From positions 186,001 to 250,000 of the forward strand of contig NZ_JAFKFW010000002.1 in NCBI RefSeq assembly GCF_017308015.1: a stretch of 64,000 bases of DNA. The letters run 5' to 3'. The position numbers and the translations under genes are program-made. This DNA is from Allobosea sp. Its GTDB lineage: Bacteria > Pseudomonadota > Alphaproteobacteria > Rhizobiales > Beijerinckiaceae. The notes beneath the pieces were generated by a model. The model was not told the DNA's origin. It saw only the letters and a program-made list of their open reading frames with translations, and made no database searches. Below are positions 35,599 to 45,079 of this stretch, one piece after another (position 1 is the first letter of the stretch; each line of letters starts with the position of its first letter).

Positions 35599-36549
35599 TC
35601 AGAAATACCGCGCCAGATTGCGCCGGATGCGCTGCGCCGGATCCTCGCCCTTCGGCGGGTAGGCGAAAGCGGTGCCCGTGATCGCCTCATAGGCACGGAC
35701 ATAAACTGCCGATGTCTGGTTGATCAGTTCCTGCGGGATCGGCGGCAGATCCTGCGTGTAGGGATCGCAGCGGGCGACAACCCAGTTGCGCACGAAATCC
35801 TTGTCGAAGGATTCCGGCTTGCCGCCGGCAGCGAAGCGCTCCGGATAGCTTTCCGCGAACCAGTAACGGCTCGAATCCGGCGTATGGATCTCGTCGGCCA
35901 GCACGATGCGGCCCTCGGCATCGGTGCCGAACTCGTATTTCGTGTCTGCGAGGACCAGGCCGCGCTCGCTGGCAAGCTTCTGGCCACGGGCGAAGAGCGC
36001 CAGCGAATAGGCCGAGACCTCGTCCCATTGCTTCTGTGTCAGCAGCCCCTCCCCGACGATCTGCGCGGCCGAGAGCGGTTCGTCATGGCCGCCGTCGAAG
36101 GCCTTGCTGGTCGGGGTGATGATCGCCTGCGGCAGCGCCTCGTTGTCGCGCAGACCGTCCGGCAGGGTCATGCCGTACATCTCGCGGCGGCCCTGCTTGT
36201 ACATCGTCAGGATCGAAGTCCCGGTCGTGCCGGCGAGATAGCCGCGCACGACCATCTCGACGGGCAGGATCTCGAGTCGCCTGCCGACGACGACGTTCGG
36301 ATCGGGATACTCCAGGACATGGTTGGGGCAGATATCGGCGGTCTGCTCGAACCAGTAGCGCGCGGTCTGGGTCAGCACCTGGCCCTTCAGCGGGATCGAC
36401 GCGATCGCCCGGTCGAAAGCGGACAAGCGGTCGGTCGAGATCAGGATGCGGCGATTGTCGGGCAGGTCGTAGTTCTCGCGCACCTTGCCGCGATAATAGT
36501 TCGGCAGCTCGGGAATGACGGCTTCGTGAAGAGGCAGATAGTCGGACAT
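35599..36549 (-). CDS. purC: Phosphoribosylaminoimidazole-succinocarboxamide synthase
   Basis: A 316-residue SAICAR synthetase of the longer type. It starts G-K-V-R-E-N-Y-D-L and [10 protein letters not shown] near residues 21-45, contains V-V-R-G-Y-L-A-G-T near 100 and has the catalytic/binding block [24 protein letters not shown] near 205-230. It makes SAICAR from CAIR, aspartate and ATP in purine synthesis. Stands alone; other pur genes are not nearby. Confidence 0.96.
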   Translation of the reverse strand: MSDYLPLHEAVIPELPNYYRGKVRENYDLPDNRRILISTDRLSAFDRAIASIPLKGQVLTQTARYWFEQTADICPNHVLEYPDPNVVVGRRLEILPVEMVVRGYLAGTTGTSILTMYKQGRREMYGMTLPDGLRDNEALPQAIITPTSKAFDGGHDEPLSAAQIVGEGLLTQKQWDEVSAYSLALFARGQKLASERGLVLADTKYEFGTDAEGRIVLADEIHTPDSSRYWFAESYPERFAAGGKPESFDKDFVRNWVVARCDPYTQDLPPIPQELINQTSAVYVRAYEAITGTAFAYPPKGEDPAQRIRRNLARYF

Positions 36550-36814
36550 GGGGAGCTTGCCTCATTGGCGCTGCACGGAGGACCGGCGCGGCCGGGCCGC
36601 TGCCACAGGTCTTCTAACCAGAACCGAAGTTTTCCACCATCGGGGCGGTCGCGGCTTCCCCGGATTGCTGCGCCTGCCCGAATGTGGCATGCGAGGCCCT
36701 CGCGATGGAGCGTCCCCGCGGCCTATCAGGCGAGGCTCCGCTCCATAGTTCCGTCGTGTTTGGCGGGTGTTCTAGACCACAGTTCCCGAACAGGGCCGGC
36801 CTGCCGGCTCGACT

Positions 36815-37978
36815 ATGGATGACGTGACCCGACCTGCGATGATGCTGCGACTGTCCAGACGCTTCGGCATGGCCCTTCTGATGCTGGCGGCCCTTGGCGG
36901 CGGCGCCATGGCGCAGTCGGCGTCCTGCAATGCCTGGCGCGCCGAACTGGAGAGTCTGCAGGGCCGCAGCGGCGGCGATCCGCGCGCGGCACAGGCCGCG
37001 CAGCGCGTCGGCGCCCAGCTCGCTCAATTGGGCAACCAGTATCGCTCCATGGGTTGCGACCGAGGTTTCAGCTTCTTCGACTCGCCGCCACCGCAATGCA
37101 ACTTCATCCGCCAGCAGATCGGCCAGTTGCAGAACCAGTACGGCGCTCTGCAGCGCCAGGCCGAAGGTGGCGGCATCGAGCAGCGCCGCGCCCAACTCGC
37201 GGCAGCCATCAACAACAACTGCCGCGCGCAGCCGCGCGGCTTCTTCGACACGATCTTCGGGCGCGATCCCGGCCCCGGCGAGATCGATTCGACCTTGCCG
37301 GAGCTCGATCCCGAGCAGCCGACCGAACCGGCGAAGCCGCGGCTCGGCGGCCCCCAGACGGTCTGCGTCCGGACCTGCGACGGTTATTTCTTCCCGCTCT
37401 CGAACAATACCGGCAATGGCGACGAGATGTGCCAGGCGCTGTGCCCGGGCACCGAGACGCTGGCTTATGGCATGAGCACCGGCGGCGACATCCAGAACGC
37501 CGCCTCGCGCGCAACCGGCCAACCCTACTCATCGCTGGCCAATGCCGGCAAATACATCCGCAGCTTCGACGCCGCCTGTACATGTCGCGGTCAGGGGCAG
37601 AGCTGGTCGGCAGCTCTCAGGGACGCCGAATACCTGCTCGACAAGCGCAAGGGCGACGTCATCCTGACCGAGCAGCGCGCGGCCGAACTGTCGCGCCCGA
37701 AAGCCGATCCGAAGCGCAAGGGCACGGCCGCGGCCCAACCCGTGACGCCCGCGCCCGTTCCAGTCGTCCCCGACGAGAAGCCGATGCCGTCGGAAGATTC
37801 GCCGACGGCCGGCACCGAGTCGGCCGGCGTCGGCCCTGACATCGTCGGCGAGAAGGTGCTCGACAAGAAGGACGGGTTGAAGAGCGAATCGCAAAGCATC
37901 ACCGGCGAGCGCCGGGCGGTGCGGATCGTCGCGCCCAACCTAGCGCCCAACCTCAACCCGCAGGCCGCGCGGCCCTGA
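36815..37978 (+). CDS. DUF2865 exported protein
   Basis: A 387-residue protein from ATG 36815; Met9 or Met10 are possible starts. Residues 1-35 form a signal peptide ending G-A-M-A-Q-S-A. The middle holds the DUF2865 core with paired cysteines: V-C-V-R-T-C-D-G-Y-F-F-P-L-S, D-E-M-C-Q-A-L-C-P-G-T and A-A-C-T-C-R. Between residues 40 and 125 is a Q-rich helical part, and the last 100 residues are low-complexity (Pro, Ala, Lys). DUF2865 proteins are found only in Hyphomicrobiales-type bacteria and are of unknown function, probably in the periplasm. Confidence 0.88.
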   Translation: MDDVTRPAMMLRLSRRFGMALLMLAALGGGAMAQSASCNAWRAELESLQGRSGGDPRAAQAAQRVGAQLAQLGNQYRSMGCDRGFSFFDSPPPQCNFIRQQIGQLQNQYGALQRQAEGGGIEQRRAQLAAAINNNCRAQPRGFFDTIFGRDPGPGEIDSTLPELDPEQPTEPAKPRLGGPQTVCVRTCDGYFFPLSNNTGNGDEMCQALCPGTETLAYGMSTGGDIQNAASRATGQPYSSLANAGKYIRSFDAACTCRGQGQSWSAALRDAEYLLDKRKGDVILTEQRAAELSRPKADPKRKGTAAAQPVTPAPVPVVPDEKPMPSEDSPTAGTESAGVGPDIVGEKVLDKKDGLKSESQSITGERRAVRIVAPNLAPNLNPQAARP

Positions 37979-38167
37979 GCAGAAAAAGTTCCATGCGATT
38001 TCCGTATGCAAGATCGACAGAGAACGCTGCGATCACTTCTGGACGCATGACGGGAACGGCAGCATAAGAAGAGCATCCAAGCCGCCTCCGGGAGGCCGCC
38101 AGACCCGTCCCACGGCTCCATCGCGCCGCGCGCCCGCTTCTGACGCTCCCCAGCTCAGAAGGCCGCC

Positions 38168-39490
38168 ATGTCAGAGACAACCGTGACGACGCCCGCCCAT
38201 CCCATCCAGTTGGACGACGCCAAACGCCGCCTCAAGGCGATCTTCATCGGCTCGGTCGGCAATCTCGTCGAATGGTACGATTTCTACGCCTACACCGCCT
38301 TCGCGCTCTATTTCGCGCCGGCCTTCTTCCCCTCGCATGATCCGGTGGTCCAGCAGCTCAACGCCGCGACCCTGTTCGCCGCCGGCTTCATCGTGCGGCC
38401 GATCGGCGGCTGGCTGTTCGGACACCTCGCCGATCGCTATGGCCGGCGGCTCTCGCTGATGGTGTCGGTGCTGATGATGTGTTTCGGCTCGCTGATCATC
38501 GCTTTCACGCCGACCTACGAGACGATCGGCTTCGCCGCTCCGGCGCTCCTGGCGCTGGCGCGCATCATCGAAGGCCTGAGCCTCGGCGGCGAATACGGGG
38601 CCAGCGCGACCTACCTCACGGAAATCGCCGACCCAGAGCATCGCGGCTTCTATTCGAGCTTCCAGTACGTGACGCTGATCGGCGGGCAGCTCACCGCCAT
38701 CCTGGTGCTCCTGCTGCTGCAGAACGTCTTCCTGACGCATGAGCAACTCGTCGCCTGGGGCTGGCGCATTCCCTTCGTCATCGGAGCGATGCTCGCCGTC
38801 ACCGCGATGCTGATGCGCCGGCACATGCACGAGACCGAGTCCTTCGAAGCCGCCAGGGCGACGATGAAGAAGGAAAGCTCACTGAAGGGCCTGTTGAAAT
38901 ATCCGCGCGAGGTCGCGATCGTGGTCGGCCTCACAGCAGGCGGCACCGCAGCCTTCTATACCTTCACCACCTATATGCAGACCTTCGTCAAGCAAACGGT
39001 CGGCCTCTCCGATATCACGACGACCTACGTGATCGCGGGCTCGCTGATCTTCGCGGCGATCCTGCAGCCGATCTATGGCGCTATCTCGGACCGGATCGGC
39101 CGCAAGCCGCTGCTGATCTTCTTTGGGCTGGCCGGCTCGCTGCTGACGGTGCCGATCCTGACCACGCTCTCCGGGACCAAATCGGCGTTCGTCGCTTTCC
39201 TGCTGCTTTGCGGCGCCTGGGTATTCACCGCCGGCTACACCTCGATCAACGCGGTGGTGAAGGCGGAACTGTTCCCGACCGCGATCCGCGCCACCGGCGT
39301 CGCCGTGCCCTATGCCGTCACGGTCTCGATTTTCGGCGGCACAGCGCCGGCCATCGCCCTGTTCTTCAAGCAACAGGGCCACGAGCAATGGTTCTACTAC
39401 TACCTCGCCGGCATCATCTTCCTGTCGTTCCTGGTCTATTCGACCATGCGCGACACCAAGCACGCATCGGCGATGCACCGGCACGAGTGA
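38168..39490 (+). CDS. MHS family MFS transporter (2-oxoglutarate permease-like)
   Basis: A 440-residue protein with 12 hydrophobic segments. The start G-S-V-G-N-L-V-E-W-Y-D-F-Y-A-Y is the hallmark of the metabolite:H+ symporter branch. The A-loop is G-H-L-A-D-R-Y-G-R-R; a second copy of it is G-A-I-S-D-R-I-G-R-K between helices 8 and 9; G-L-S-L-G-G-E-Y-G-A lies in helix 4. KgtP, ShiA and ProP belong to this branch; substrate is probably an organic acid. Stands alone. Confidence 0.9.
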   Translation: MSETTVTTPAHPIQLDDAKRRLKAIFIGSVGNLVEWYDFYAYTAFALYFAPAFFPSHDPVVQQLNAATLFAAGFIVRPIGGWLFGHLADRYGRRLSLMVSVLMMCFGSLIIAFTPTYETIGFAAPALLALARIIEGLSLGGEYGASATYLTEIADPEHRGFYSSFQYVTLIGGQLTAILVLLLLQNVFLTHEQLVAWGWRIPFVIGAMLAVTAMLMRRHMHETESFEAARATMKKESSLKGLLKYPREVAIVVGLTAGGTAAFYTFTTYMQTFVKQTVGLSDITTTYVIAGSLIFAAILQPIYGAISDRIGRKPLLIFFGLAGSLLTVPILTTLSGTKSAFVAFLLLCGAWVFTAGYTSINAVVKAELFPTAIRATGVAVPYAVTVSIFGGTAPAIALFFKQQGHEQWFYYYLAGIIFLSFLVYSTMRDTKHASAMHRHE

Positions 39491-39650
39491 TCCGAGCGAG
39501 GTCTTCTGCCCATGCTCCGCATGCGTGGGACGGCAGCCGCGCGAAGCGCCGACGGCTGGGAATGCGCCTAATCTTACGGCTGAGTGCGCACAAGCCCCGC
39601 GCCGCGAGACCCTTCGTCCTAATTCTCTCCTGCGGAGAAGAAGGAATAGG

Positions 39651-41006
39651 TCAGGCCTTTTCGCCGCCTAGCCGCTTCAGAGCCTTCTCCCGGCCGATCA
39701 GCGGCAGGAGCGCGGCGAGTTCAGGCCCGTGATCGAGCCCGGTCAAGGCCTGGCGCAACGGCATGAACAGCGCCTTGCCCTTGGCACCCGTCTCCGCCGA
39801 TACGGCTTGTGTCCAGCTCTTCCAGGTCGCCGCGTCGAAGGGTTCCGTCGGCAGCAAGCCAGCCGCGATCGCGGCAAAACCGGCATCGGCGATCACCGGA
39901 GCGATCGGCCCGTGCACGACGCGCCACCACTGAGCCGCCTCATCCAGCTTAGCGAGATTACCGCGCACGGCCTGCCAGAACGCCTCGTCGGCCGTGACGC
40001 CGAGCGCCCTCAGACGCCCCTCCACCGCAGCGAGCGGCAATTGATGCAACGTACGGGCACTCAGCGTCTCCAGCTCGTGCTCGTCGAACTTGGCAGGCGC
40101 CCGCGAGACATGGGCGAGATCGACCAGCCCGGCGAGCTCGTCGAGGCTTGCGACCGGTCGCACCGCATCGGAAGTGCCGACCAGCGTCGCAAGCGCGGCC
40201 ACGGCCAGCGCCTCGACGCCGGTCTCGCGCAGGCCGCGCAGTGAAAGATGGCCGAGACGCTTCGACAACCCCTCGCCGCTCGCGGTGGTCAACAGATTGA
40301 CATGCGCCATGGTCGGCAAACCGGCGTCGAGGGCCTCGAACATCTGGATATGCATTGCCGTGTTGGTGACATGGTCCTCACCGCGGACGATATGCGTGAC
40401 GCCGGTCTCGATATCGTCAACCACGGACGGCAGGTGATAGAGATAACTGCCATCCTCGCGCACGAGCACCGGGTCCGAAAGCGAGGCGCAATCAACGTGA
40501 GAAGCGCCGCGCACGAGATCGTCCCAGGCCACCTCACGCTGCTCCAGCAGGAAGCGCCAATGCGGCTTGCGCCCTTCTGCCTCGAAGGCAGCCTTCTGCT
40601 CGCCGGTGAGCTTCAGGGCGGCGCGGTCGTAGATCGGCGGCAGGCCGCGGGCGAGCAGGCGCTTGCGGCGGCGGTCGAGCTCGTCGGCCGTCTCGTAGCA
40701 GGCATAGAGCCGTCCTGCCCCACGCAGGCGCTCGGCCGCAGCATCATAGATGGCGAGCCGTTCGGACTGCCGGATCACCTGGTCGGGAACGATGCCCAGC
40801 CAACCCAGATCCTCGGCGATGGCATCCGCATACTCCGCCTTCGACCGGGCGACGTCGGTATCGTCGTAGCGCAGCAAGAAGCGGCCGTGATGCCGGCGCG
40901 CGAACAGCCAATTGAACAACGCCGGCCGGGCGTTGCCGATATGGAGATAACCGGTGGGCGACGGCGCGAAGCGAACGAGCGGCCGAATTGCAGCAGACGA
41001 TGTCAT
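39651..41006 (-). CDS. gltX: Glutamate-tRNA ligase
   Basis: A 451-residue class I synthetase. It has [13 protein letters not shown] (residues 14-26) and the KMSKS equivalent [10 protein letters not shown] near 240. The zinc Cys cluster of other GltX proteins is reduced to Y-A-C-Y-E-T. At 451 residues it is slightly shorter than the common 470 and looks like the second GltX copy of alphaproteobacteria, which can charge either tRNA-Glu or tRNA-Gln. A degenerate region starts right before it. Confidence 0.93.
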   Translation of the reverse strand: MTSSAAIRPLVRFAPSPTGYLHIGNARPALFNWLFARRHHGRFLLRYDDTDVARSKAEYADAIAEDLGWLGIVPDQVIRQSERLAIYDAAAERLRGAGRLYACYETADELDRRRKRLLARGLPPIYDRAALKLTGEQKAAFEAEGRKPHWRFLLEQREVAWDDLVRGASHVDCASLSDPVLVREDGSYLYHLPSVVDDIETGVTHIVRGEDHVTNTAMHIQMFEALDAGLPTMAHVNLLTTASGEGLSKRLGHLSLRGLRETGVEALAVAALATLVGTSDAVRPVASLDELAGLVDLAHVSRAPAKFDEHELETLSARTLHQLPLAAVEGRLRALGVTADEAFWQAVRGNLAKLDEAAQWWRVVHGPIAPVIADAGFAAIAAGLLPTEPFDAATWKSWTQAVSAETGAKGKALFMPLRQALTGLDHGPELAALLPLIGREKALKRLGGEKA

Positions 41007-41464
41007 GGCCGGCTTATGGCGCGTTTGCAGGCAGGCGACAATCCGGCGTTTCAGGCAAATTGCCCACTGTTAATCCGGCATCAGCGTGAAGTTCTCCGAC
41101 CCGTTGCTGCACCTGCATGCAAGTTTGCGGCGTCAGCCCGAACTGTCGCGTACGGACAGCCAGTCGAAAATAACGCTGAAAGCCTGTTTCCGCCTCTCCC
41201 AAGTCCCTCGCCCTGGAGAAGCGGTCGATCACAGGCGATTTCACGCTCCTTGATATAAAGAAGCCGGGAAGGCTTGTGGGCCAAGCATTTCGAGAACAGC
41301 CCGGCCTCGTCAAGTGTCCGAAGACACTCCGCATTTTGGTTGTCATCCACGGCTGCATCGACTGCGACCACGGCAACGACGATGGCACGTCTCAGGAATT
41401 CGCTGTTACCGTTCAGAGGCTCGAAGTCGCCTCCGTCCACCTGCAAGGGAGGGCGAGACGATGA
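41007..41464. other. Non-coding or degenerate stretch upstream of gltX
   Basis: About 460 bases without a convincing gene. The frames here are short and change character often. One plus-strand frame near 41276-41460 (V-G-Q-A-F-R-E-Q-P-G ... V-V-I-H-G-C-I-D-C) could be eroded protein but was not recognised. It leads into the methyltransferase fragment. Confidence 0.4.
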
Positions 41465-41593
41465 GGAGGGACGATTCGCTTCACCGATGCGGATTGTCGC
41501 GAGGTGTTCAAGGGCCTGCCCGATCAAAGCGGCCATAGCTGCGTGACGAGCCCGCCGCATTTCGGACTGCGCGACGACGGCTCCTTTGGCTGA
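41465..41593 (+). pseudogene. DNA methyltransferase, N-terminal fragment
   Basis: The frame reads I-R-F-T-D-A-D-C-R-E-V-F-K-G-L-P-D-Q-S and then C-V-T-S-P-P-H-F-G-L-R-D-D before TGA 41591-41593. This matches the N-terminus of beta-class DNA methylases of phages, with motif IV T-S-P-P-Y-x-G-L-R-D changed to T-S-P-P-H. Nothing of the rest is left, so it is a remnant of a mobile element, not a working gene. Confidence 0.65.
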
Positions 41594-41669
41594 ACCCTGG
41601 CGCCAGCTACACCGGCTCCAGCCGTGGCAGTAACCGATAGCGCGCAGGGAGGTGTGAGGTGGCGCGCGA

Positions 41670-41897
41670 TTATCGGCTCGGCGGATCCAGATTGAAGTGC
41701 GCTATCGCATCCCGGACAATTCGCTCATCACCAAACCGTCCGGACATCAGTTGAACGACGATGTAAGCCAATCGCGCCCTCTCGCTGTCATAGTTCACGC
41801 AGGACGACAACGTAGGCTCGATTCTCGCCCACGCTGACTTATGAAGTCGCTCCGCACGAGCTAGATCGGCAGGATCGCTCAAAGACGAATACGGCAC
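41670..41897 (-). CDS. Small hypothetical protein
   Basis: A 75-residue protein from GTG at 41897, preceded on the minus strand by AGGGGGAAGG at a good distance. It is helical with D-P-A-D-L-A-R-A-E-R-L-H-K-S-A-W-A-R-I and L-A-Y-I-V-V-Q-L-M-S-G-R-F-G-D. Base composition is a little more AT-rich than its neighbours. Next to the methyltransferase fragment, so possibly also of foreign origin. Family not recognised. Confidence 0.5.
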   Translation of the reverse strand: MPYSSLSDPADLARAERLHKSAWARIEPTLSSCVNYDSERARLAYIVVQLMSGRFGDERIVRDAIAHFNLDPPSR

Positions 41898-42335
41898 AGC
41901 CTTCCCCCTATGTCGAGGAAGGCTGGATTCTAAGGCTTAATTATTGCGCCGACCTCTTGGGGTTTCATTTTTAAAGTTTCGGAAACACCCCTTAACGGCC
42001 TCCGGCCCCTGACGCATGAGGCCATGATGATCGAGCCGCCTCGCCGCTCCTTCACAGCCCGCTGGTAGCCGCCGATGTCGATCCAGATGGTCGAGCGCTA
42101 GACGGAGCACATCGATCAGGAGGCCTTGGTACGGAAAGCGCGCTCAGAATGGACCAGAAGCAGAATGTCACTGCAAACTTTCTCTGATCAGACTGCGATC
42201 CAATCTTCGAAACCCTGACAGAATACGGCCTGGCGACCGTGAAGACGTTAACCCGGCATTAGGGTTACCAAGGCATGAATTGACTCCAGAGCAGGGTAAA
42301 ACGGTGGAATCGAACCGCTGCTCGGGGAGATCAGG
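41898..42335. other. Intergenic stretch before the outer-membrane protein gene
   Basis: About 440 bases. The part 41935-41985 is AT-rich (TTAATTATTG ... TTTTTAAAG) and could carry promoter elements. The part 42020-42160 has short GC-rich protein-like pieces that could not be assigned. No RNA gene or palindrome of note. Confidence 0.4.
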
Positions 42336-43205
42336 ATGCGCATCCGTTCCATCGCGCTCACGTTCGGGTCCACAGCCCTTGCGACCAGCCTTCTCGCCGC
42401 TCCGACGCTGGCGGCGGATTATCTGCGCGGCACGCAGGCCGTCGACGCCCCCCCGGCCGCCTCGACTTTCGAGCGCGGCATCGACTGGTCCGGCTTCTAT
42501 TTCGGTGGCGGTGCCGGCGTATCCGATACGAAGTTCGAGCCCGGAGAGGGGCTTCAGAACCTGGCGCGCTACTCGTTCCGAAACACCGCGCTCGGCGCCC
42601 AGCGCGACATGGGCTCCTTCGTCAACAACCTGCCCTCGAATCAGGATAGCGGAGCGACCTATTTCGGCTTCCTGGGCTATAACTGGGCCTTCGGCGACGC
42701 CGTTCTCGGCTTTGAGGCAGATTACACCCGTTCGGGCCAGAGCTACAGCATCACCGACTATATCGCACGACGGTCGATTCTGTCGGACAACTCTGTGAAC
42801 GACTGGTCCCTGACGACCAATCAGGGCGCCAAGCTGCTGGACTACGCAACCGCGCGCTTGCGCTTGGGCTGGGCTTTCGGCTCGTTCATGCCCTACGCCA
42901 CCGTCGGCGGCGCTGTCGGGCGCTTCAACACGCGTTCGACGGTGACCTCGACCTGGCATGTCACCCGCACCAACCCGATCACCAATGCAGTCGAGGATTT
43001 CGACGCGGCGGGTTATCCCCTGACGGTCGGCGCATCGAAGAAGAACGTCTACGGCTTCGGCCTGGCGCTCGGCGGCGGCGTGGACTGGGCGCTGGCGGAG
43101 AACATGTTCCTGCGTGGCGAATACCAGCTCGTCCGCTTCGCCGATGTCGAGGGCACGACGACGACGGTCAATACCGCACGCGCCGCGCTGGGCGTCAAAT
43201 TCTGA
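42336..43205 (+). CDS. Outer membrane beta-barrel protein
   Basis: A 289-residue protein with a signal peptide (residues 1-27, T-L-A-A-D). The mature part begins W-S-G-F-Y-F-G-G-G-A-G and has alternating strands (Y-F-G-F-L-G-Y-N-W-A-F-G, A-R-L-R-L-G-W-A-F-G, P-Y-A-T-V-G-G-A-V-G-R). It ends in F-L-R-G-E-Y-Q-L-V-R-F-A and A-R-A-A-L-G-V-K-F with a terminal Phe, the standard outer-membrane signature. It resembles the Omp25/Omp31-like barrels of Hyphomicrobiales. Terminator follows. Confidence 0.88.
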   Translation: MRIRSIALTFGSTALATSLLAAPTLAADYLRGTQAVDAPPAASTFERGIDWSGFYFGGGAGVSDTKFEPGEGLQNLARYSFRNTALGAQRDMGSFVNNLPSNQDSGATYFGFLGYNWAFGDAVLGFEADYTRSGQSYSITDYIARRSILSDNSVNDWSLTTNQGAKLLDYATARLRLGWAFGSFMPYATVGGAVGRFNTRSTVTSTWHVTRTNPITNAVEDFDAAGYPLTVGASKKNVYGFGLALGGGVDWALAENMFLRGEYQLVRFADVEGTTTTVNTARAALGVKF

Positions 43206-43228
43206 CGCTGGCCGTCACGCCTCAAACG

Positions 43229-43258
43229 AAAAGGCCGGGGTTATCGCCCCGGCCTTTT
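43229..43258. terminator. Bidirectional intrinsic terminator
   Basis: AAAAGGCCGGGG (43229-43240) pairs with CCCCGGCCTTTT (43247-43258) around TTATCG. A-run and T-run on the two sides make it work for both the outer-membrane gene and the convergent DAHP synthase gene. Confidence 0.88.
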
Positions 43259-43283
43259 CTGTTCATGAACCTCGCGAAACGCC

Positions 43284-44669
43284 TTACTCGGCCGCCTCGA
43301 CCTCGGGCCGCGCCCGGCCGGCACGCTGCCGCTTGACCAGCTCCGCAACGATGAAGGCGAGCTCCAGCGCCTGCTCGGCATTGAGGCGGGGATCGCAGAC
43401 CGTGTGGTAGCGGTCGTTGAGGTCCGCGTCCGTCATGCCGCGGGCGCCGCCGGTGCATTCCGTTACGTTCTTGCCGGTCATTTCCAGATGCAGACCGCCG
43501 GCATGAGTGCCCTCGGCCTCGTGGACGGCGAAGAAGTTCTTCACTTCACCCAGAATCAGGTCGAAGGGCCGCGTCTTGTAGCCGCTCGCGGCCTTGACCG
43601 TGTTGCCATGCATCGGATCGCAGGACCAGACGACGTTGCGGCCCTCGCGCTTCGTCGCCCGCACCAGCGCCGGCAAGTGGTCGAAGACCTTGTCGGCGCC
43701 AAAGCGCGCGATCAGCGTCAGGCGACCGGCCTGGTTCTGCGGATCGAGCACCTCGATCAGCTTGAGCAGGCCATCGACCGTGGTCGAGGGACCGCATTTC
43801 AGACCGATCGGGTTCTTGATGCCGCGGAAGAACTCGACATGGGCATGGTCGAGCTGGCGCGTGCGATCCCCGATCCAGACCATATGGCCGGAGGTGTCGT
43901 ACCATTCGCCGGTCGTCGAATCCGTCCGGGTCATCGCCTGCTCGTAGCCGAGCAGCAGCGCCTCATGGCTGGTGTAGAAGTCGGTCGTGCGCATTTCCGG
44001 ATGGGTCTCCGGATCGATACCGATGGCGCGCATGAAATCCAGCGCCTCGGTGATGCGCTCGGCCACCTCCTGGTAGCGATGGGACTGCGGTGAATCCTTG
44101 ACGAAGCCAAGCATCCAGCGGTGCGCGTTGTCGAGATTGGCGTAGCCGCCGGTCGCGAAGGCACGGATCAGGTTCAGCGTCGCCGCCGACTGCCGGTAGG
44201 CCTCGAGCTGGCGGCGGGGATCCGGGATACGGGCATCGGCGGTCACGCCGATATCGTTGACGATATCGCCCTTGTAGCTCGGCAACTCGAGATCGCCGAC
44301 CTTCTCGGTCGGGGCCGAACGCGGCTTGGCGAACTGGCCGGCGATGCGGCCGACCTTCACCACCGGCGAGCCGCCGGCGAAGGTCAGTACCACCGCCATC
44401 TGGAGGAACAGCCGGAAGAAGTCGCGGATATTGTCGGCCGAATGCTCGGCGAAGCTCTCGGCACAGTCGCCTCCCTGCAGCAGGAAAGCCTCACCGGCGG
44501 CGACCTTGCTCAACGCCCGTTTGAGCTTGCGCGCCTCGCCTGCAAAAACGAGCGGCGGAAAGCCGGCGAGCTGCTGCTCGACCGCCTTCAAGGCTGCCTG
44601 GTCCGGATATTCCGGAATCTGCTGGACAGGCTTGGCCCTCCAGCTCTCTGGCGTCCACCGCTCGGACAT
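43284..44669 (-). CDS. aroG: Class II 3-deoxy-7-phosphoheptulonate synthase
   Basis: A 461-residue plant/mycobacterial-type DAHP synthase. The start [10 protein letters not shown] is typical. [10 protein letters not shown] holds the metal-binding Cys near residue 70, K-C-G-P-S near 280, and [10 protein letters not shown] near 365-374; [12 protein letters not shown] completes the metal site. It condenses phosphoenolpyruvate with erythrose 4-phosphate in the first step of aromatic synthesis. The gene stands alone. Symbol follows common usage for class II enzymes. Confidence 0.94.
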   Translation of the reverse strand: MSERWTPESWRAKPVQQIPEYPDQAALKAVEQQLAGFPPLVFAGEARKLKRALSKVAAGEAFLLQGGDCAESFAEHSADNIRDFFRLFLQMAVVLTFAGGSPVVKVGRIAGQFAKPRSAPTEKVGDLELPSYKGDIVNDIGVTADARIPDPRRQLEAYRQSAATLNLIRAFATGGYANLDNAHRWMLGFVKDSPQSHRYQEVAERITEALDFMRAIGIDPETHPEMRTTDFYTSHEALLLGYEQAMTRTDSTTGEWYDTSGHMVWIGDRTRQLDHAHVEFFRGIKNPIGLKCGPSTTVDGLLKLIEVLDPQNQAGRLTLIARFGADKVFDHLPALVRATKREGRNVVWSCDPMHGNTVKAASGYKTRPFDLILGEVKNFFAVHEAEGTHAGGLHLEMTGKNVTECTGGARGMTDADLNDRYHTVCDPRLNAEQALELAFIVAELVKRQRAGRARPEVEAAE

Positions 44670-45079
44670 GGGACTTCGTGCTCCTGACTTCGGGATCGCG
44701 CGTCGTTAACCTCTTGGTTGCGCGAAGGGGCGGCTATACACCGATGATGTGGGAATGGCCACCTTCGGAGAGAAGCCCTGGCGGCGGGCAGCCCGGTCGT
44801 TCAACGCATGCGTCGGGAAAGACGAATCCGCGCAACAGGATAGCGTCCGCTGCTGATACGTTGCGGCAACCGCCTGCCATCATGATTCAAGTCCTTGGCA
44901 GGCTGATTCAACCGGGCGCCGGGAACGACCTTTGTCCATCGGGGGCTTCGCGCGGCCGTAAGAACCCGGCCCCCACGATCGGATGACCCGACTGCAATCG
45001 GGCCCTGATATTCTACCCGGTCGCGGGTTCCCGGTTCGCGCCTCCGGCGCGCCCCGGAATGACAAGCACGGCTCGCCGC
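44670..45079. repeat. Intergenic stretch with a REP-like palindrome (45028-45059)
   Basis: About 410 bases between DAHP synthase and gor. The only marked element is TTCCCGGTTCGCGCC-TCC-GGCGCGCCCCGGAA at 45028-45059 with a TTCC/GGAA edge and GGCGC/GCGCC inner arms. It looks like a third relative of the palindromes at 23467 and 26103. The rest is featureless. Confidence 0.45.
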
